This document shows positions 9,543-18,608 of a stretch of DNA of 64,000 nt, one piece after another. This DNA is from Flavobacterium granuli (GTDB taxonomy: Bacteria > Bacteroidota > Bacteroidia > Flavobacteriales > Flavobacteriaceae). The notes under the pieces are model-generated. The model saw nothing but the letters and a program-made list of their open reading frames with translations. It was not told the DNA's origin and made no database searches. The stretch lies in the NCBI RefSeq assembly GCF_900129705.1, contig NZ_FQWO01000012.1, forward strand, positions 83,221 to 147,220, given 5' to 3'. How positions within the stretch are numbered: position 1 is the first letter of the stretch; each line of letters starts with the position of its first letter. The position numbers and the translations under genes are program-made.

Positions 9543-10238
9543 TTAGAATATTCCTTCATCAACAAAACTAAAGTAATTATTTTCAGTAACAATCAAATGA
9601 TCCAAGACTTTTATTTCTAAACTCTCCCCGGCTGATTTTAGCTTTTTGGTAATTTGCTTGTCGGCATCACTAGGAACCAAAGTCCCTGATGGATGATTAT
9701 GACACAAAATCAAAGCGGTTGCTCCCATTTCAAAAGCATTCTTAAATACCAATCTTACATCAACCAAAGTCCCGGTTATTCCGCCTTTACTTAGTTGTGA
9801 TTTCGAAAGTATTTTATTCGAATTATTCAAATATACAATCCAAAATTCTTCATGCGGCAATTCCCCAATAAGCGGTTGCATAATTTCGAAAATCATTTTA
9901 CTGGAAGTAATTTTAATCAATTCCACCGCTTCTTCGGCTCTTCTTCTCCTCCCTAATTCCATTGCCGCAATAATCGAAATTGCCTTTGCCTCTCCTATTC
10001 CTTTGAATTGCATGAGTTGAGAAACCGACAACTTCCCTAACGAATTTAAATTATGATCTACACTGGCCAAAATCCTTTTACTCAAATCAACTGCCGATTC
10101 ATTACGACTTCCTGAACCAATCAAAATAGCGATTAATTCAGCATCACTCAAAGCGCTTTTGCCTTTTAGCATTAGTTTTTCTCGTGGCTTGTCATCTTCG
10201 GACCAATTTGCAATTGAAAAAAAGGAATTCTCAGCCAT
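9543..10238 (-). CDS. radC: RadC family JAB/MPN-domain protein
   Basis: UPF0758/RadC protein, 231 aa. The N-terminal helix-hairpin-helix-like segment (about 70-95, QFKGIGEAKAISI) suggests DNA binding. The C-terminal JAMM metalloprotease-like domain has H180 and H182 in HNHPSG and the metal-ligand D193 in PSDAD. Despite the name, a direct DNA-repair role is not established for the family. It is co-oriented with mpl upstream (34 bp) and yjjG downstream (9 bp). Confidence 0.92.
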   Translation of the reverse strand: MAENSFFSIANWSEDDKPREKLMLKGKSALSDAELIAILIGSGSRNESAVDLSKRILASVDHNLNSLGKLSVSQLMQFKGIGEAKAISIIAAMELGRRRRAEEAVELIKITSSKMIFEIMQPLIGELPHEEFWIVYLNNSNKILSKSQLSKGGITGTLVDVRLVFKNAFEMGATALILCHNHPSGTLVPSDADKQITKKLKSAGESLEIKVLDHLIVTENNYFSFVDEGIF

Positions 10239-10272
10239 AATCTTAATTTTAAATTAGTTCATCTCAGCACAT

Positions 10273-11631
10273 TTAATTCGAAATTAACCCTTTTACATCG
10301 TCAAAATTTAATCCTCCATAATTCCCAGAACTCATTAACAATAAGGCTGAATTTTCAAGATTTTGATTAAATAAATAATCCTTGAATTCCTTCGGGTTAG
10401 TATAAATAATCAAATCTTTTCTATTGAAAGCAGTAGCAATTTGTTCATAAGTCACCTCATCCAATTGTTTTATTTTTACCGCGTCAGGCGAATAAAATAC
10501 GACCGCTACATCAGCGTATTCCAAAGCGCCTTCGTATTCTTTTAAAAACTCCGCATTTAGACTGCTATACGTATGCAATTCCAGGCAAGCCACTAGAGTC
10601 CGGTTTGGATATTGCTCTTTTACTGCTTTGGTAGTGGCCGCAACTTTGCTTGGCGAATGTGCAAAATCCTTATAGGCTACTTTATTTTTACTTTCTGCAA
10701 TTTTCTCCAAACGTTTAGATGCTCCTTTAAAACTGGCAATCGCCTCATAAAATTCAGCCTCATCGACACCCATATTTTGGCAAATCCATTTGGCTCCAGC
10801 TAAGTTATTTAAATTATGCGCTCCAAAAACTTCAATAGGCATATCACCTTCAGGAGTTTCTAATAAGGTTATTCCGTCTTCTACTTTATAATTTGGCGTT
10901 TGATAAGCCAATTTACGAATCGGATTTACTGCTGCTTCAGCAACTCGTTTTACTTCAGGATCTTCTTCATTATAGACTAAAATTCCGCCATTAGTAATCT
11001 TATCAATAAAAATCTCAAACTGTTCTACATAATTCTCATACGTTGGAAAAACATTAATATGATCCCAAGCAATCCCCGAAATTAAAGCAATATTAGGCTG
11101 ATATAAATGGAATTTGGGCCTTCTGTCTATTGGCGAAGACAAATATTCATCTCCTTCCAAAACCATGAAATCATTTTCCTCCGTAAGATGGACCATCGTG
11201 TCAAAACCTTCTAATTGCGCACCAACCATATAATCGACCGCAATATCATGATAGTGCATCACATGAAGAATCATCGAAGTGATTGTTGTTTTCCCATGGG
11301 AGCCGCCAATGACTACTCTGGTTTTATTTTTGGATTGTTCGTATAGAAATTCTGGATAAGAATATATTTTCAACCCTAATTCTTGCGCTTTCAATAGTTC
11401 CGGATTATCTGCCTTAGCATGCATTCCTAAGATTACTGCTTCAATATCTGAGTTTATTTTTTCAGGAAACCATCCCAACTCTACAGGCAAAATTCCTTTT
11501 TTTTCTAATCTTGATTTAGACGGCTCAAAAATAGCGTCGTCACTTCCTGTGACCTGATATCCTTTATTGTGTAATGCCAGCGCTAGATTGTGCATGGCGC
11601 TTCCTCCGATAGCGATAAAATGTGTACGCAT
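10273..11631 (-). CDS. mpl: UDP-N-acetylmuramate:L-alanyl-gamma-D-glutamyl-meso-diaminopimelate ligase (Mpl)
   Basis: Mur-ligase family enzyme (452 aa) that recycles cell-wall peptide by joining L-Ala-gamma-D-Glu-meso-DAP to UDP-MurNAc, using ATP in the cytoplasm. The N-terminal Rossmann domain opens with HFIAIGGSAMHNLA. The ATP loop GGSHGKTT lies at 109-116. The central domain carries the Mur signature (LEGDEYLSSPIDRRPKF), and the C-terminal domain has FKGASKRLE and FAHSPSKVAATT. The opening motif and length separate Mpl from MurC. Its presence implies meso-DAP peptidoglycan and muropeptide recycling. It starts 53 bp after the TPR gene. Confidence 0.93.
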   Translation of the reverse strand: MRTHFIAIGGSAMHNLALALHNKGYQVTGSDDAIFEPSKSRLEKKGILPVELGWFPEKINSDIEAVILGMHAKADNPELLKAQELGLKIYSYPEFLYEQSKNKTRVVIGGSHGKTTITSMILHVMHYHDIAVDYMVGAQLEGFDTMVHLTEENDFMVLEGDEYLSSPIDRRPKFHLYQPNIALISGIAWDHINVFPTYENYVEQFEIFIDKITNGGILVYNEEDPEVKRVAEAAVNPIRKLAYQTPNYKVEDGITLLETPEGDMPIEVFGAHNLNNLAGAKWICQNMGVDEAEFYEAIASFKGASKRLEKIAESKNKVAYKDFAHSPSKVAATTKAVKEQYPNRTLVACLELHTYSSLNAEFLKEYEGALEYADVAVVFYSPDAVKIKQLDEVTYEQIATAFNRKDLIIYTNPKEFKDYLFNQNLENSALLLMSSGNYGGLNFDDVKGLISN

Positions 11632-11684
11632 TCTAATTATTGGTTTATGGTTGTTGAATTCAAGATTACTACTCTATCTTGAAC

Positions 11685-12374
11685 TTATCTATTATTATAA
11701 GATTCTAATACTTTTTTGGCTTTTTCCGGCTCTTTCATTTTGTTTTTATACAAGTTAGCTAGTTTTTGATAACTTTTCTTCGAACCTCCTTCAATTATTG
11801 CTTTATTGTATTGCTGTTCTGCAAGAGTATATCTTTTAAAATATTCCTCAATATGTCCTCTTGACAAATAACCATCAACGGGAGACAATCGCAATAATTC
11901 GTTAGAATATTGTATGGCTTTGGCTTCACTACCCCCTACAATTCCTGGCAACTGAATATAAAGTTCTATCAAAGCCCAACGCGATTCAATATGTTTTGGA
12001 TCGAGAATAATAGCTTTTTCAAAAGAGTCCTTGACCTCACTAATCATTCCAAGAGCCTTAAACTTACTCGATTCTTTGGCTTTCATTCCTAAGGCGCCTC
12101 CATATTTGTAATAATAATCAGCCTCATTGGTTTTCAACTGTTTGAGTCTTTTATAATACCCAATTGCCTTGTCCCAGGATTTATTTTTTCCGGCAATATC
12201 TCCCAAATATTCAATTGCTTTTAAATGATTTGGATTTTCATTTAAAAAAAGCTCAAAAAAAGCTTCTGCCTGAGCCCATTTTTCTTCTTTAAAAAGCTTT
12301 ACCCCTTTATCAAAGTTAGATTGAGACCAAGCGATTATTGGAAGAAATACCATTAAATATACAAAATGCTTCAT
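11685..12374 (-). CDS. Secreted/periplasmic tetratricopeptide repeat protein
   Basis: TPR protein of 229 aa. I chose ATG at 12374: it gives a signal peptide (MKHFVYLMVFLPIIAWSQ), and a minus-strand promoter element (12379-12386) lies between it and the longer in-frame start at 12416. At least four TPR-like helix pairs follow (FDKGVKLFKEEKWAQAEAFF, HLKAIEYLGDIAGKNKSWDKA, SFEKAIILDPKHIESRWALI, SYQKLANLYKNKMKEPEKA). TPR proteins are scaffolds; no partner is identifiable. It heads a minus-strand set with mpl, radC and yjjG. Confidence 0.85.
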   Translation of the reverse strand: MKHFVYLMVFLPIIAWSQSNFDKGVKLFKEEKWAQAEAFFELFLNENPNHLKAIEYLGDIAGKNKSWDKAIGYYKRLKQLKTNEADYYYKYGGALGMKAKESSKFKALGMISEVKDSFEKAIILDPKHIESRWALIELYIQLPGIVGGSEAKAIQYSNELLRLSPVDGYLSRGHIEEYFKRYTLAEQQYNKAIIEGGSKKSYQKLANLYKNKMKEPEKAKKVLESYNNR

Positions 12375-12378
12375 TGTC

Positions 12379-12405
12379 CAAAAATAAGGAAATTTATAAT
12401 TGCAA
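12379..12405 (-). promoter_or_regulatory. Promoter of the TPR-mpl-radC-yjjG set
   Basis: On the minus strand TATTTTTG (plus coordinates 12379-12386) is the -7 element, and a TTG at 12403-12405 could be the -33 element (spacing 16, slightly short). The ATG follows after only 4 bases, suggesting a leaderless message. Confidence 0.5.
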
Positions 12406-12439
12406 CCCACTTTCATTCCAAAAGGTTTAACAATAAAAA

Positions 12440-12480
12440 AAAGCCTCTTAACTTGTTATGTACACAAGTTAAGAGGCTTT
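12440..12480 (-). terminator. Terminator after the S46 peptidase gene
   Basis: A 17-bp perfect stem (12440-12456 with 12464-12480; core AAAGCCTCTTAACTTGT), 7-base loop, then a run of T on the minus strand. Confidence 0.9.
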
Positions 12481-12499
12481 CTTAAAATAAAATCATCGT

Positions 12500-14644
12500 T
12501 TATCTCACAATGGTCATCTCATCGATGATATGCTTGGCTCCAGCATATTTATCAATGATCCAAAGTACATATCGAATATCTACGCTAATTGTTCTTTGCA
12601 ATTTAGCATCAAAAATAACATCACCAGCCATTGCCTCGATGTTTCCGTCAAATGCAATACCGATTAATTCTCCTTTTCCATTCAATACTGGCGAACCTGA
12701 ATTCCCTCCTGTGATATCATTGTCAGTCAAGAAATTTACAGGCATAAAACCAGCTTCATCAGCATATTGACCAAAATCTTTTGCTTTGTTCAATTCTAAT
12801 AATCGTGCTGGCAAATCAAATTCCTGATCTCCTGCTTTATACTTTTTAACCATTCCGGTCATTGTTGTATAATTATTCACCTCCGCATCATTGCGCTTGT
12901 CAGCAGGCAAAGCACGTACTTTTCCGTAAGTCAATCTCAATGTTGAGTTTGCATCCGGATACTTTATCAAATTCATTTTAGATTCACGTAAACCATCTAC
13001 TAAATTGCGGAATGCTTTGGCAAAATCGTCATCTGCCTGTAATTGCTCTGCTGATTTAGCTCTAATTTTTGTCGATAAATCATTTGACACTACATATAAA
13101 GGATCATTGGCAATATTTTCAGGTTTTGGATCTTTCATAAAAGCCAAAACGCTTTCTTTATTTGCAAAAATACTTTTGGCAACAGCCTCATTTACAAAAG
13201 CAGTAAAATCACCTTTATTCGCTTCTTTTAATTTTGCAACACTTTCAGGAAGTCCGTAAGCTGCCGCTTTTGAAGCATACAAATTTAATTGAGCTGTAAA
13301 AACATCTTTCTCTAAAGGAGCGTAGAATTTCCCATAGGCCGCATCAATAAATTGATTTAATCTAGGCAACATTTCTGCTCTTTTGGCTTCATTTTCTTTA
13401 AAATATGCTAACATCGCATTCCCTAAATTAGCAGGAGTAGCACCATAAGTTGCCGTTCTCATCAATTGAGTTAAATAGCTGTCATGGCTCGATTTTAAAT
13501 TAGTTGCCGCATAATAATTATTAATTGTTGCAATAACATTCCCAAATTTCTCTTTGTTGGCTTTTTTATTAGCCCAAGTATTGAATTTAGCTTCTTGTTT
13601 TGCTTTGGTTTTTGCTGTTCCGGCTTTGGTTAAAGCATCAATCATTCCTTGACGGTTTTTCCAATAATTAGCCGTTGAAGCATATTTAGAAGCATATTCC
13701 AGATTAACGGTTTCGTCTTTATCCATATATACTTTCATTCTGTCCATCCCAGTTTTTGCTCCTTCAACCCAAGCTGGATAAGCAAATTTCACGTTTTGCT
13801 CTATTCCTCCTGCTGGCATCCAACGGTTGGTTCTTCCCGGATAACCCAAAATCATTGCAAAATCATTTTCTTTAACTCCTTTTAAACTTACTGGCAAATA
13901 ATGCTTTGGTTGCAAAGGCACATTGTCTTTAGAATATTCGGCTGGATTTCCATTTGCATCAGCATAAACTCTAAACATAGAAAAATCGGCGGTATGTCTT
14001 GGCCATTCCCAGTTATCTGTATCTCCTCCAAATTTTCCTAAACTCTCAGGCGGAGTTCCCACTAAACGAACATCCTTGTAATCCTGATAAACAAAATAGT
14101 AGTATTCATTTCCTTGAAAGAAAGGACGAACAGAAACCGTATATTTTCCGCCTTCGTTATTTTCTTTTTCAATCAAAGCCATTTCTTGTTGAATTGCTTT
14201 GTTTCTTTCTGCCTCAGTCATTTTATCATTTACTTTAGATAAAATTCTTTTGGAAACATCATCCATACGAACGAAAAAACGAACGTATAATGATTTTGGT
14301 TTCATTTCGGCACTTTTATCCTTAGCCCAAAAACCATTTTTCAAATAATTTTGCTCTTCAGACGAAAGCTCAGCTATCGCGTCGTAACCACAGTGATGAT
14401 TCGTTAACACTAATCCTTCTTTGGAAACGATTTCGGCTGTACAACCACCGTTAAATTGAACCACGGCATCTTTCAAACTATGGTTATTGATACTGTAAAT
14501 TTCTTCGGCTGTCAGTTGCAAGCCCATTTTTTCCATATCTCTATGGTTCAATCTTTCGATAAACATCAAAAACCACATCCCTTCGTCTGCTTTCACGGGG
14601 AAAGTCATCAGGCACATTGTTAAGAATAAAATTATTTTTTTCAT
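12500..14644 (-). CDS. S46 family dipeptidyl peptidase, DPP7-type
   Basis: Periplasmic serine exopeptidase of 714 aa that removes N-terminal dipeptides. A signal peptide covers residues 1-19. The trypsin-like catalytic residues are His83/84 in TNHHCG, Asp in RHTADFSMFR (about 221), and Ser649 in GGNSGSPVLN. A large helical insert lies between the two halves. Eighteen residues after the catalytic Ser is Gly (AFDGN, about 667). In the Porphyromonas enzymes this site is Gly in DPP7 (hydrophobic P1) and Arg in DPP11 (Asp/Glu P1), so DPP7-type specificity is inferred. Length is normal for S46. It is a single gene with its own terminator. Confidence 0.92.
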   Translation of the reverse strand: MKKIILFLTMCLMTFPVKADEGMWFLMFIERLNHRDMEKMGLQLTAEEIYSINNHSLKDAVVQFNGGCTAEIVSKEGLVLTNHHCGYDAIAELSSEEQNYLKNGFWAKDKSAEMKPKSLYVRFFVRMDDVSKRILSKVNDKMTEAERNKAIQQEMALIEKENNEGGKYTVSVRPFFQGNEYYYFVYQDYKDVRLVGTPPESLGKFGGDTDNWEWPRHTADFSMFRVYADANGNPAEYSKDNVPLQPKHYLPVSLKGVKENDFAMILGYPGRTNRWMPAGGIEQNVKFAYPAWVEGAKTGMDRMKVYMDKDETVNLEYASKYASTANYWKNRQGMIDALTKAGTAKTKAKQEAKFNTWANKKANKEKFGNVIATINNYYAATNLKSSHDSYLTQLMRTATYGATPANLGNAMLAYFKENEAKRAEMLPRLNQFIDAAYGKFYAPLEKDVFTAQLNLYASKAAAYGLPESVAKLKEANKGDFTAFVNEAVAKSIFANKESVLAFMKDPKPENIANDPLYVVSNDLSTKIRAKSAEQLQADDDFAKAFRNLVDGLRESKMNLIKYPDANSTLRLTYGKVRALPADKRNDAEVNNYTTMTGMVKKYKAGDQEFDLPARLLELNKAKDFGQYADEAGFMPVNFLTDNDITGGNSGSPVLNGKGELIGIAFDGNIEAMAGDVIFDAKLQRTISVDIRYVLWIIDKYAGAKHIIDEMTIVR

Positions 14645-14776
14645 AATTCAAATATTTTTTTGTGGTGCGAATATAAATCATTTTCTCAATTTTATAATCC
14701 GTTCTCTTTAAAAAGCATCAGCAAGCTAGTAGTTTTTAACTTAATTTTAGGGATTTAACAAATTTAGCCCTAAAAA

Positions 14777-14804
14777 AAAGGTGCTCTATTTCTAGAACAC
14801 CTTT
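14777..14804 (-). terminator. Terminator of the hpt-adk-CNNM-obgE set
   Basis: The arms AAAAGGTGCTCT and AGAACACCTTTT pair with one wobble or mismatch, followed by eight T on the minus strand, 20 bp after the obgE stop. Confidence 0.85.
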
Positions 14805-14824
14805 TGTGTGAAAAATTTTATTTT

Positions 14825-15826
14825 CTAATCATTCAACATTTTCCATAATTTATCTTTCAATTCTGTCAAACCTTGTTGAGAAACAGATGAAATAAACATA
14901 TAAGGAACATCTTTGAAAGCAACATCTAGCTCTGCTTTTAATTCCGCTTTTAGCTCATCATCCAACATATCACATTTCGAAATTACCAATAAACGTTCTT
15001 TGTCCAGCATTTCCGGATTGTACTTAGTAAGTTCGTTTACCAAAATATCGTATTCTGCTTTTATATCCGGTGTATCAACAGGAACTAAGAATAACAAGGT
15101 CGAGTTACGTTCAATATGGCGCAAGAAATAATGCCCTAGACCTTTTCCTTCTGCAGCACCTTCAATAATTCCGGGAATATCTGCAATTACAAAAGATTGA
15201 AAATCTCTATAGGCAACGATACCAAGGTTTGGTTTTAAAGTTGTAAACGGATAATCGGCAATCTTTGGTTTTGCAGAGGTCAACACAGATAAAAGCGTTG
15301 ATTTACCCGCATTTGGAAATCCTACCAAACCTACGTCAGCAAGTACTTTCAATTCTAAAATCACATCCATTTCAGTTCCAGGCAATCCCGGTTGTGAATA
15401 CCTTGGTGTTTGATTCGTAGAACTTCTAAAGTGCCAGTTCCCTAGTCCTCCTTTTCCTCCTCGGGAAAGAATCCTTTTTTCGCCATCTTCAGTAACTTCA
15501 AACAAGATTTCTCCTGTTTCCTTATCTTTTACCACAGTTCCTAAAGGCACTTCGATGTATTTATCATCTCCATCAGCTCCTGTACTTCGATCACCACTAC
15601 CATCACCTCCATTACCCGCCTTTATATGACGCGCAAATTTAAGATGAAATAATGTCCAAAGTCCTTTGTTTCCTACAAGATATACGTGTCCTCCACGTCC
15701 TCCATCTCCACCATCAGGCCCCCCTTTTTCAATAAATTTTTCTCTATGCAAATGCGTAGATCCTTTTCCACCTTTTCCAGATGAAACAAATATTTTTACA
15801 TAATCTACAAAATTCCCTTCAGTCAT
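14825..15826 (-). CDS. obgE: GTPase Obg/CgtA
   Basis: Essential GTPase involved in late 50S ribosome assembly and stress signalling, 333 aa. The glycine-rich Obg fold occupies about residues 1-160 ([38 protein letters not shown]). The G domain has G1 GFPNAGKS (169-176), G2 region [10 protein letters not shown]3 DIPGIIEGA and G4 SKCDMLDD (the usual NKxD is SKCD here, still compatible). No long C-terminal extension is present. It is the last gene of a minus-strand set after hpt, adk and the CNNM-type gene. The 83-bp gap in front carries an intergenic repeat. Confidence 0.94.
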   Translation of the reverse strand: MTEGNFVDYVKIFVSSGKGGKGSTHLHREKFIEKGGPDGGDGGRGGHVYLVGNKGLWTLFHLKFARHIKAGNGGDGSGDRSTGADGDDKYIEVPLGTVVKDKETGEILFEVTEDGEKRILSRGGKGGLGNWHFRSSTNQTPRYSQPGLPGTEMDVILELKVLADVGLVGFPNAGKSTLLSVLTSAKPKIADYPFTTLKPNLGIVAYRDFQSFVIADIPGIIEGAAEGKGLGHYFLRHIERNSTLLFLVPVDTPDIKAEYDILVNELTKYNPEMLDKERLLVISKCDMLDDELKAELKAELDVAFKDVPYMFISSVSQQGLTELKDKLWKMLND

Positions 15827-15903
15827 TTTCTTTTGTTTAAAAGTCTAAAAATTTAATGTTTTAAAGCTTTGACAAAACCAACTTTAAACTTTAAATCATA
15901 AAC
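15827..15903. repeat. Intergenic repeat, copy A (upstream of obgE)
   Basis: Shares an ordered set of strings with copy B at 17185-17254: TTTCTT..GTTTAA..GTCTAAA near the downstream gene's ATG, and the 14-mer CTTTAAACTTTAAA (15882-15895 here, 17233-17246 there) near the other end. The two copies flank the CNNM/hemolysin-like gene in the same orientation. Confidence 0.6.
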
Positions 15904-15909
15904 CAAATT

Positions 15910-17184
15910 CTATTTTCGCAATGATTTCACCATTACCTTATCAATTTTCGCGCCATCCATATCAATGACTTCTAACTCAAATTTATGCCAAACCAATTTT
16001 TCTCCTTGTTTTGGAATATGAGAAAGCTCTGTCATTATCAAACCGCTTACTGTAGTGACTTCGTAATCATTTATTAATTCGTCCAATTCAAAATAAGTCA
16101 AGAAATCGTGCAGAGAATAATGCCCGTCAACCAGCCAGGTTCCATCTTCTCTTTCGACTAATTTAAAATCTTCCTTGTAAAAATCAGACGCATCGCCCAC
16201 TAAAGCTTCAAGAATATCATTCAAAGTAATTACTCCCTGAAAAACCCCGTATTCGTCAGACACAAAAGCATAATGAATTCCTGTTGCTTTAAATCTTTCC
16301 AAAGCCTTATATGCAGTAGTATACTCCATCATAAAAGGCGCTTCAGTCATGATATCGGCCAAATTGAATTTACTGTTTTCAAAATTGGCGAAAATATGTT
16401 TCAGATTGACCACCCCAACGATATCATCATAATTATCCCCGTATACAGGATAAATTGAATGCAACTCTTTGAGCATGGCTTTCCTAACCTCCTCCTTATC
16501 AGAATGCAAAGGTAAAAAAACCACTGATTTTCTATGAGTCATCAATGAATTTATTTTCCTGTCGCCAATATGAAAAACGCGCTCCACAATATCTTGCTCA
16601 ATTTCCTGAACTTCACCAACTTCAGTCCCTTCCTTGATAATGGCTTTTATTTCCTCTTCGGTTACTTTTCCATCGGCAGTTGGTCTGATTTGCATAATAC
16701 TCAATAAAAACTCTGTCGAATGAGTCAGCATCCATATAAAAGGAGCTGTTACAATTGAAACTACTTTCATCGGCATGGCTACTGCTTTGGCAATAGCTTC
16801 GGGATAATTTAGTCCAATTCTTTTGGGCAACAATTCCCCTAAAACCAATGAAAAAAATGTCAGTACAACCACAACTATTCCTACGGCAATAGTATTCGCG
16901 AAAGGTTTTAAAATTTCAAATGTCGCTACAAAAGTCTCTACATTGGTTGTTATTTTATCTCCGCTGTAAATCCCTGTCAGGATCCCAATTAAAGTTATCC
17001 CAATTTGAACTGTGGACAAAAATTTATTAGGAGAGTTTGCTAGATCTAAAGCTATTTCGGCGTTCTTATTCCCTTTTTTGGCAGCATTTTCTAATCGGTT
17101 TTTTCTTGCCGAAATCAAGGCGATTTCTGACATGGAGAAAACCCCATTCAATAGGATTAGAAAAAGTATTATTAGTATTTCCAT
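15910..17184 (-). CDS. Hemolysin/CNNM family membrane protein with CBS and CorC_HlyC domains
   Basis: Integral membrane protein of 424 aa in the CNNM/CorC/TlyC family, proposed Mg2+ or divalent-cation transporters; 'hemolysin' is a historical name. The DUF21 transmembrane domain is about 1-190 (three to four hydrophobic segments, first LIILFLILLNGVFSMSEIAL, then LTFFSLVLGELLPKRIGL). A CBS pair follows (about 205-330, MTHRKSVVFLPLHSDKEEV, YAFVSDEYGVFQGVITLNDIL). A C-terminal CorC_HlyC domain is about 340-424 (WLVDGHYSLHDF, VSGLIMTELSHIPKQGE). It sits between adk and obgE, flanked by similar repeats on both sides. Confidence 0.9.
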   Translation of the reverse strand: MEILIILFLILLNGVFSMSEIALISARKNRLENAAKKGNKNAEIALDLANSPNKFLSTVQIGITLIGILTGIYSGDKITTNVETFVATFEILKPFANTIAVGIVVVVLTFFSLVLGELLPKRIGLNYPEAIAKAVAMPMKVVSIVTAPFIWMLTHSTEFLLSIMQIRPTADGKVTEEEIKAIIKEGTEVGEVQEIEQDIVERVFHIGDRKINSLMTHRKSVVFLPLHSDKEEVRKAMLKELHSIYPVYGDNYDDIVGVVNLKHIFANFENSKFNLADIMTEAPFMMEYTTAYKALERFKATGIHYAFVSDEYGVFQGVITLNDILEALVGDASDFYKEDFKLVEREDGTWLVDGHYSLHDFLTYFELDELINDYEVTTVSGLIMTELSHIPKQGEKLVWHKFELEVIDMDGAKIDKVMVKSLRK

Positions 17185-17254
17185 TTTCTTGTTTAAGGTC
17201 TAAAGTTTAAAGCTTAATGCTGCCGAGGGCAGCTTTAAACTTTAAACATCAAAC
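17185..17254. repeat. Intergenic repeat, copy B, with 14-bp perfect inverted repeat
   Basis: Contains a perfect 14-bp inverted repeat (TAAAGTTTAAAGCT at 17201-17214, complement at 17231-17244) around an inner TGCC-GAG-GGCA hairpin. RNA from either strand would fold into a long stem. It lies between adk and the CNNM-type gene and is related to copy A upstream of obgE. Confidence 0.7.
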
Positions 17255-17265
17255 AATTTTTCAAC

Positions 17266-17838
17266 TTATAAATTATCGATAACCGAACTCAATCGTTCTG
17301 TAATTTCCTGAATAGACCCTATACCATCTACAGCATAAAACTTCCCTTGTTCTTTGTAATACCCCATTAACGGAGCTGTTTTTTCGTTGTATTCCTGGTA
17401 TCTGTTGCGAATTTTGTCTTCATCCTGATCATCGGCTCTACCAGAAGTTTTCCCTCTCTCCAGCAATCTCGCCACCAGAATCTCATCATCAGCCTCTAAA
17501 GCGATGGTAGCTGTAATTACTTCTTTTTTTGTCCCCAAAAAAGCATCTAATGCTTGCGCTTGTGCAATAGTTCTAGGAAATCCATCAAATAAAAAACCTG
17601 CCGAATTTGGATTTTTTTCCACTTCACTTTGCAACATTTTAATGGTTACTTCATCCGGAACCAAATCACCTTTATCAATAAAAGTCTGAGCTAGTTTCCC
17701 CAGTTCAGTTTCATTTTTGATATTAAATCTAAAAATATCTCCTGTTGAAAGGTGTGTCAATTTATATTTTTCTTTTAAAAACTCTGCTTGAGTTCCTTTT
17801 CCTGCGCCTGGTTTTCCAAATAAAACAATGTTAATCAT
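17266..17838 (-). CDS. adk: Adenylate kinase
   Basis: Catalyses ATP + AMP = 2 ADP in the cytoplasm; 190 aa, the short-LID form. The P-loop is GKPGAGKGT (8-16). The AMP-binding site has LSTGDIFR, and FDGFPRTIAQAQAL carries the conserved Arg. The LID region (LLERGKTSGRADDQDE) lacks the zinc-binding Cys set. It lies 16 bp after hpt, so translation is probably coupled in one message. Confidence 0.95.
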   Translation of the reverse strand: MINIVLFGKPGAGKGTQAEFLKEKYKLTHLSTGDIFRFNIKNETELGKLAQTFIDKGDLVPDEVTIKMLQSEVEKNPNSAGFLFDGFPRTIAQAQALDAFLGTKKEVITATIALEADDEILVARLLERGKTSGRADDQDEDKIRNRYQEYNEKTAPLMGYYKEQGKFYAVDGIGSIQEITERLSSVIDNL

Positions 17839-17854
17839 AATCTGTGTTGCCTAG

Positions 17855-18385
17855 TTATTCTTTTAATTTATACACTTCCGGTAAATTTCTGCCCAGACCA
17901 TCATAGTCCAAACCAAAACCTACAATAAATTTATTCGGAATCCTGATTCCGACATAATCTATTTTTATATCTTTTTTATAAGCCTCCGGTTTAAAAAACA
18001 GTGTGGCTATTTTAAAATGTTTTATATTTTGCTTCTTGAACAATTCCTTTAGTTCTACCAAAGTATTTCCTGTGTCAACTATATCCTCAATGACAACCAC
18101 AGATCTACCGGTTAAATCCTGATTCAAACCAATCAATTGTTTCACTTCATTTGTTGAAGATGTCCCCTCATAAGAAGTCATTTTTATAAAACTTACTTCA
18201 CAAGGCTTTTTATAGCTCTTCAAAAAATCAGAAACAACCATAAAAGAGCCATTTAAAACACCCACAAATACAGGGATTTCATCGGCAAAATCATCTTCGA
18301 CCTGCTTTACCATCTTTGTTATTGCAAAGTCTATCTCTTTGGCAGAAATAAACGGAACAAATTGTTTATCGTGAAGTTGAATCAT
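17855..18385 (-). CDS. hpt: Hypoxanthine phosphoribosyltransferase
   Basis: Purine salvage enzyme that makes IMP (and GMP) from hypoxanthine/guanine and PRPP, 176 aa. The PRPP-binding motif VVVIEDIVDTGNTL (E100, D101, D104) is intact. The flexible-loop region (FIKMTSYEGTSS) and the C-terminal YVGIRIPNKFIVGFGLDY are typical. It is the first gene of the hpt-adk-CNNM-obgE set and has its own promoter. Confidence 0.94.
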   Translation of the reverse strand: MIQLHDKQFVPFISAKEIDFAITKMVKQVEDDFADEIPVFVGVLNGSFMVVSDFLKSYKKPCEVSFIKMTSYEGTSSTNEVKQLIGLNQDLTGRSVVVIEDIVDTGNTLVELKELFKKQNIKHFKIATLFFKPEAYKKDIKIDYVGIRIPNKFIVGFGLDYDGLGRNLPEVYKLKE

Positions 18386-18410
18386 TATTATCTTATTTTA
18401 AAATAATTGC

Positions 18411-18444
18411 CAAAGATACAGAATTCGCTTTTTAGAATTGACAA
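18411..18444 (-). promoter_or_regulatory. Promoter of hpt
   Basis: On the minus strand the -7 element is TATCTTTG (plus coordinates 18411-18418) and the -33 TTG is at 18442-18444, spacing 23. The ATG follows 25 bases after the -7 element. Confidence 0.65.
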
Positions 18445-18578
18445 TTGAGTTTTAATTTTGTGGCTTTAATATCAGTTTTATTATAAAAAAACCCAAAAAA
18501 GGACTAAAAAAACAATTATTGGCCAAAATAAATTAAACAGAAAATAAAATAGCATTTCCCTATTCAAGCATTATAAAG

Positions 18579-18586
18579 TATCTTTG
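18579..18586 (+). promoter_or_regulatory. -7 element upstream of purK
   Basis: TATCTTTG matches the Bacteroidota -7 consensus, 22 bases before the purK ATG. No clear -33 TTG. It is divergent from the hpt promoter, so two purine genes share this regulatory region. Confidence 0.5.
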
Positions 18587-18608
18587 CTTTTCATAAACTT
18601 TCAACAGC

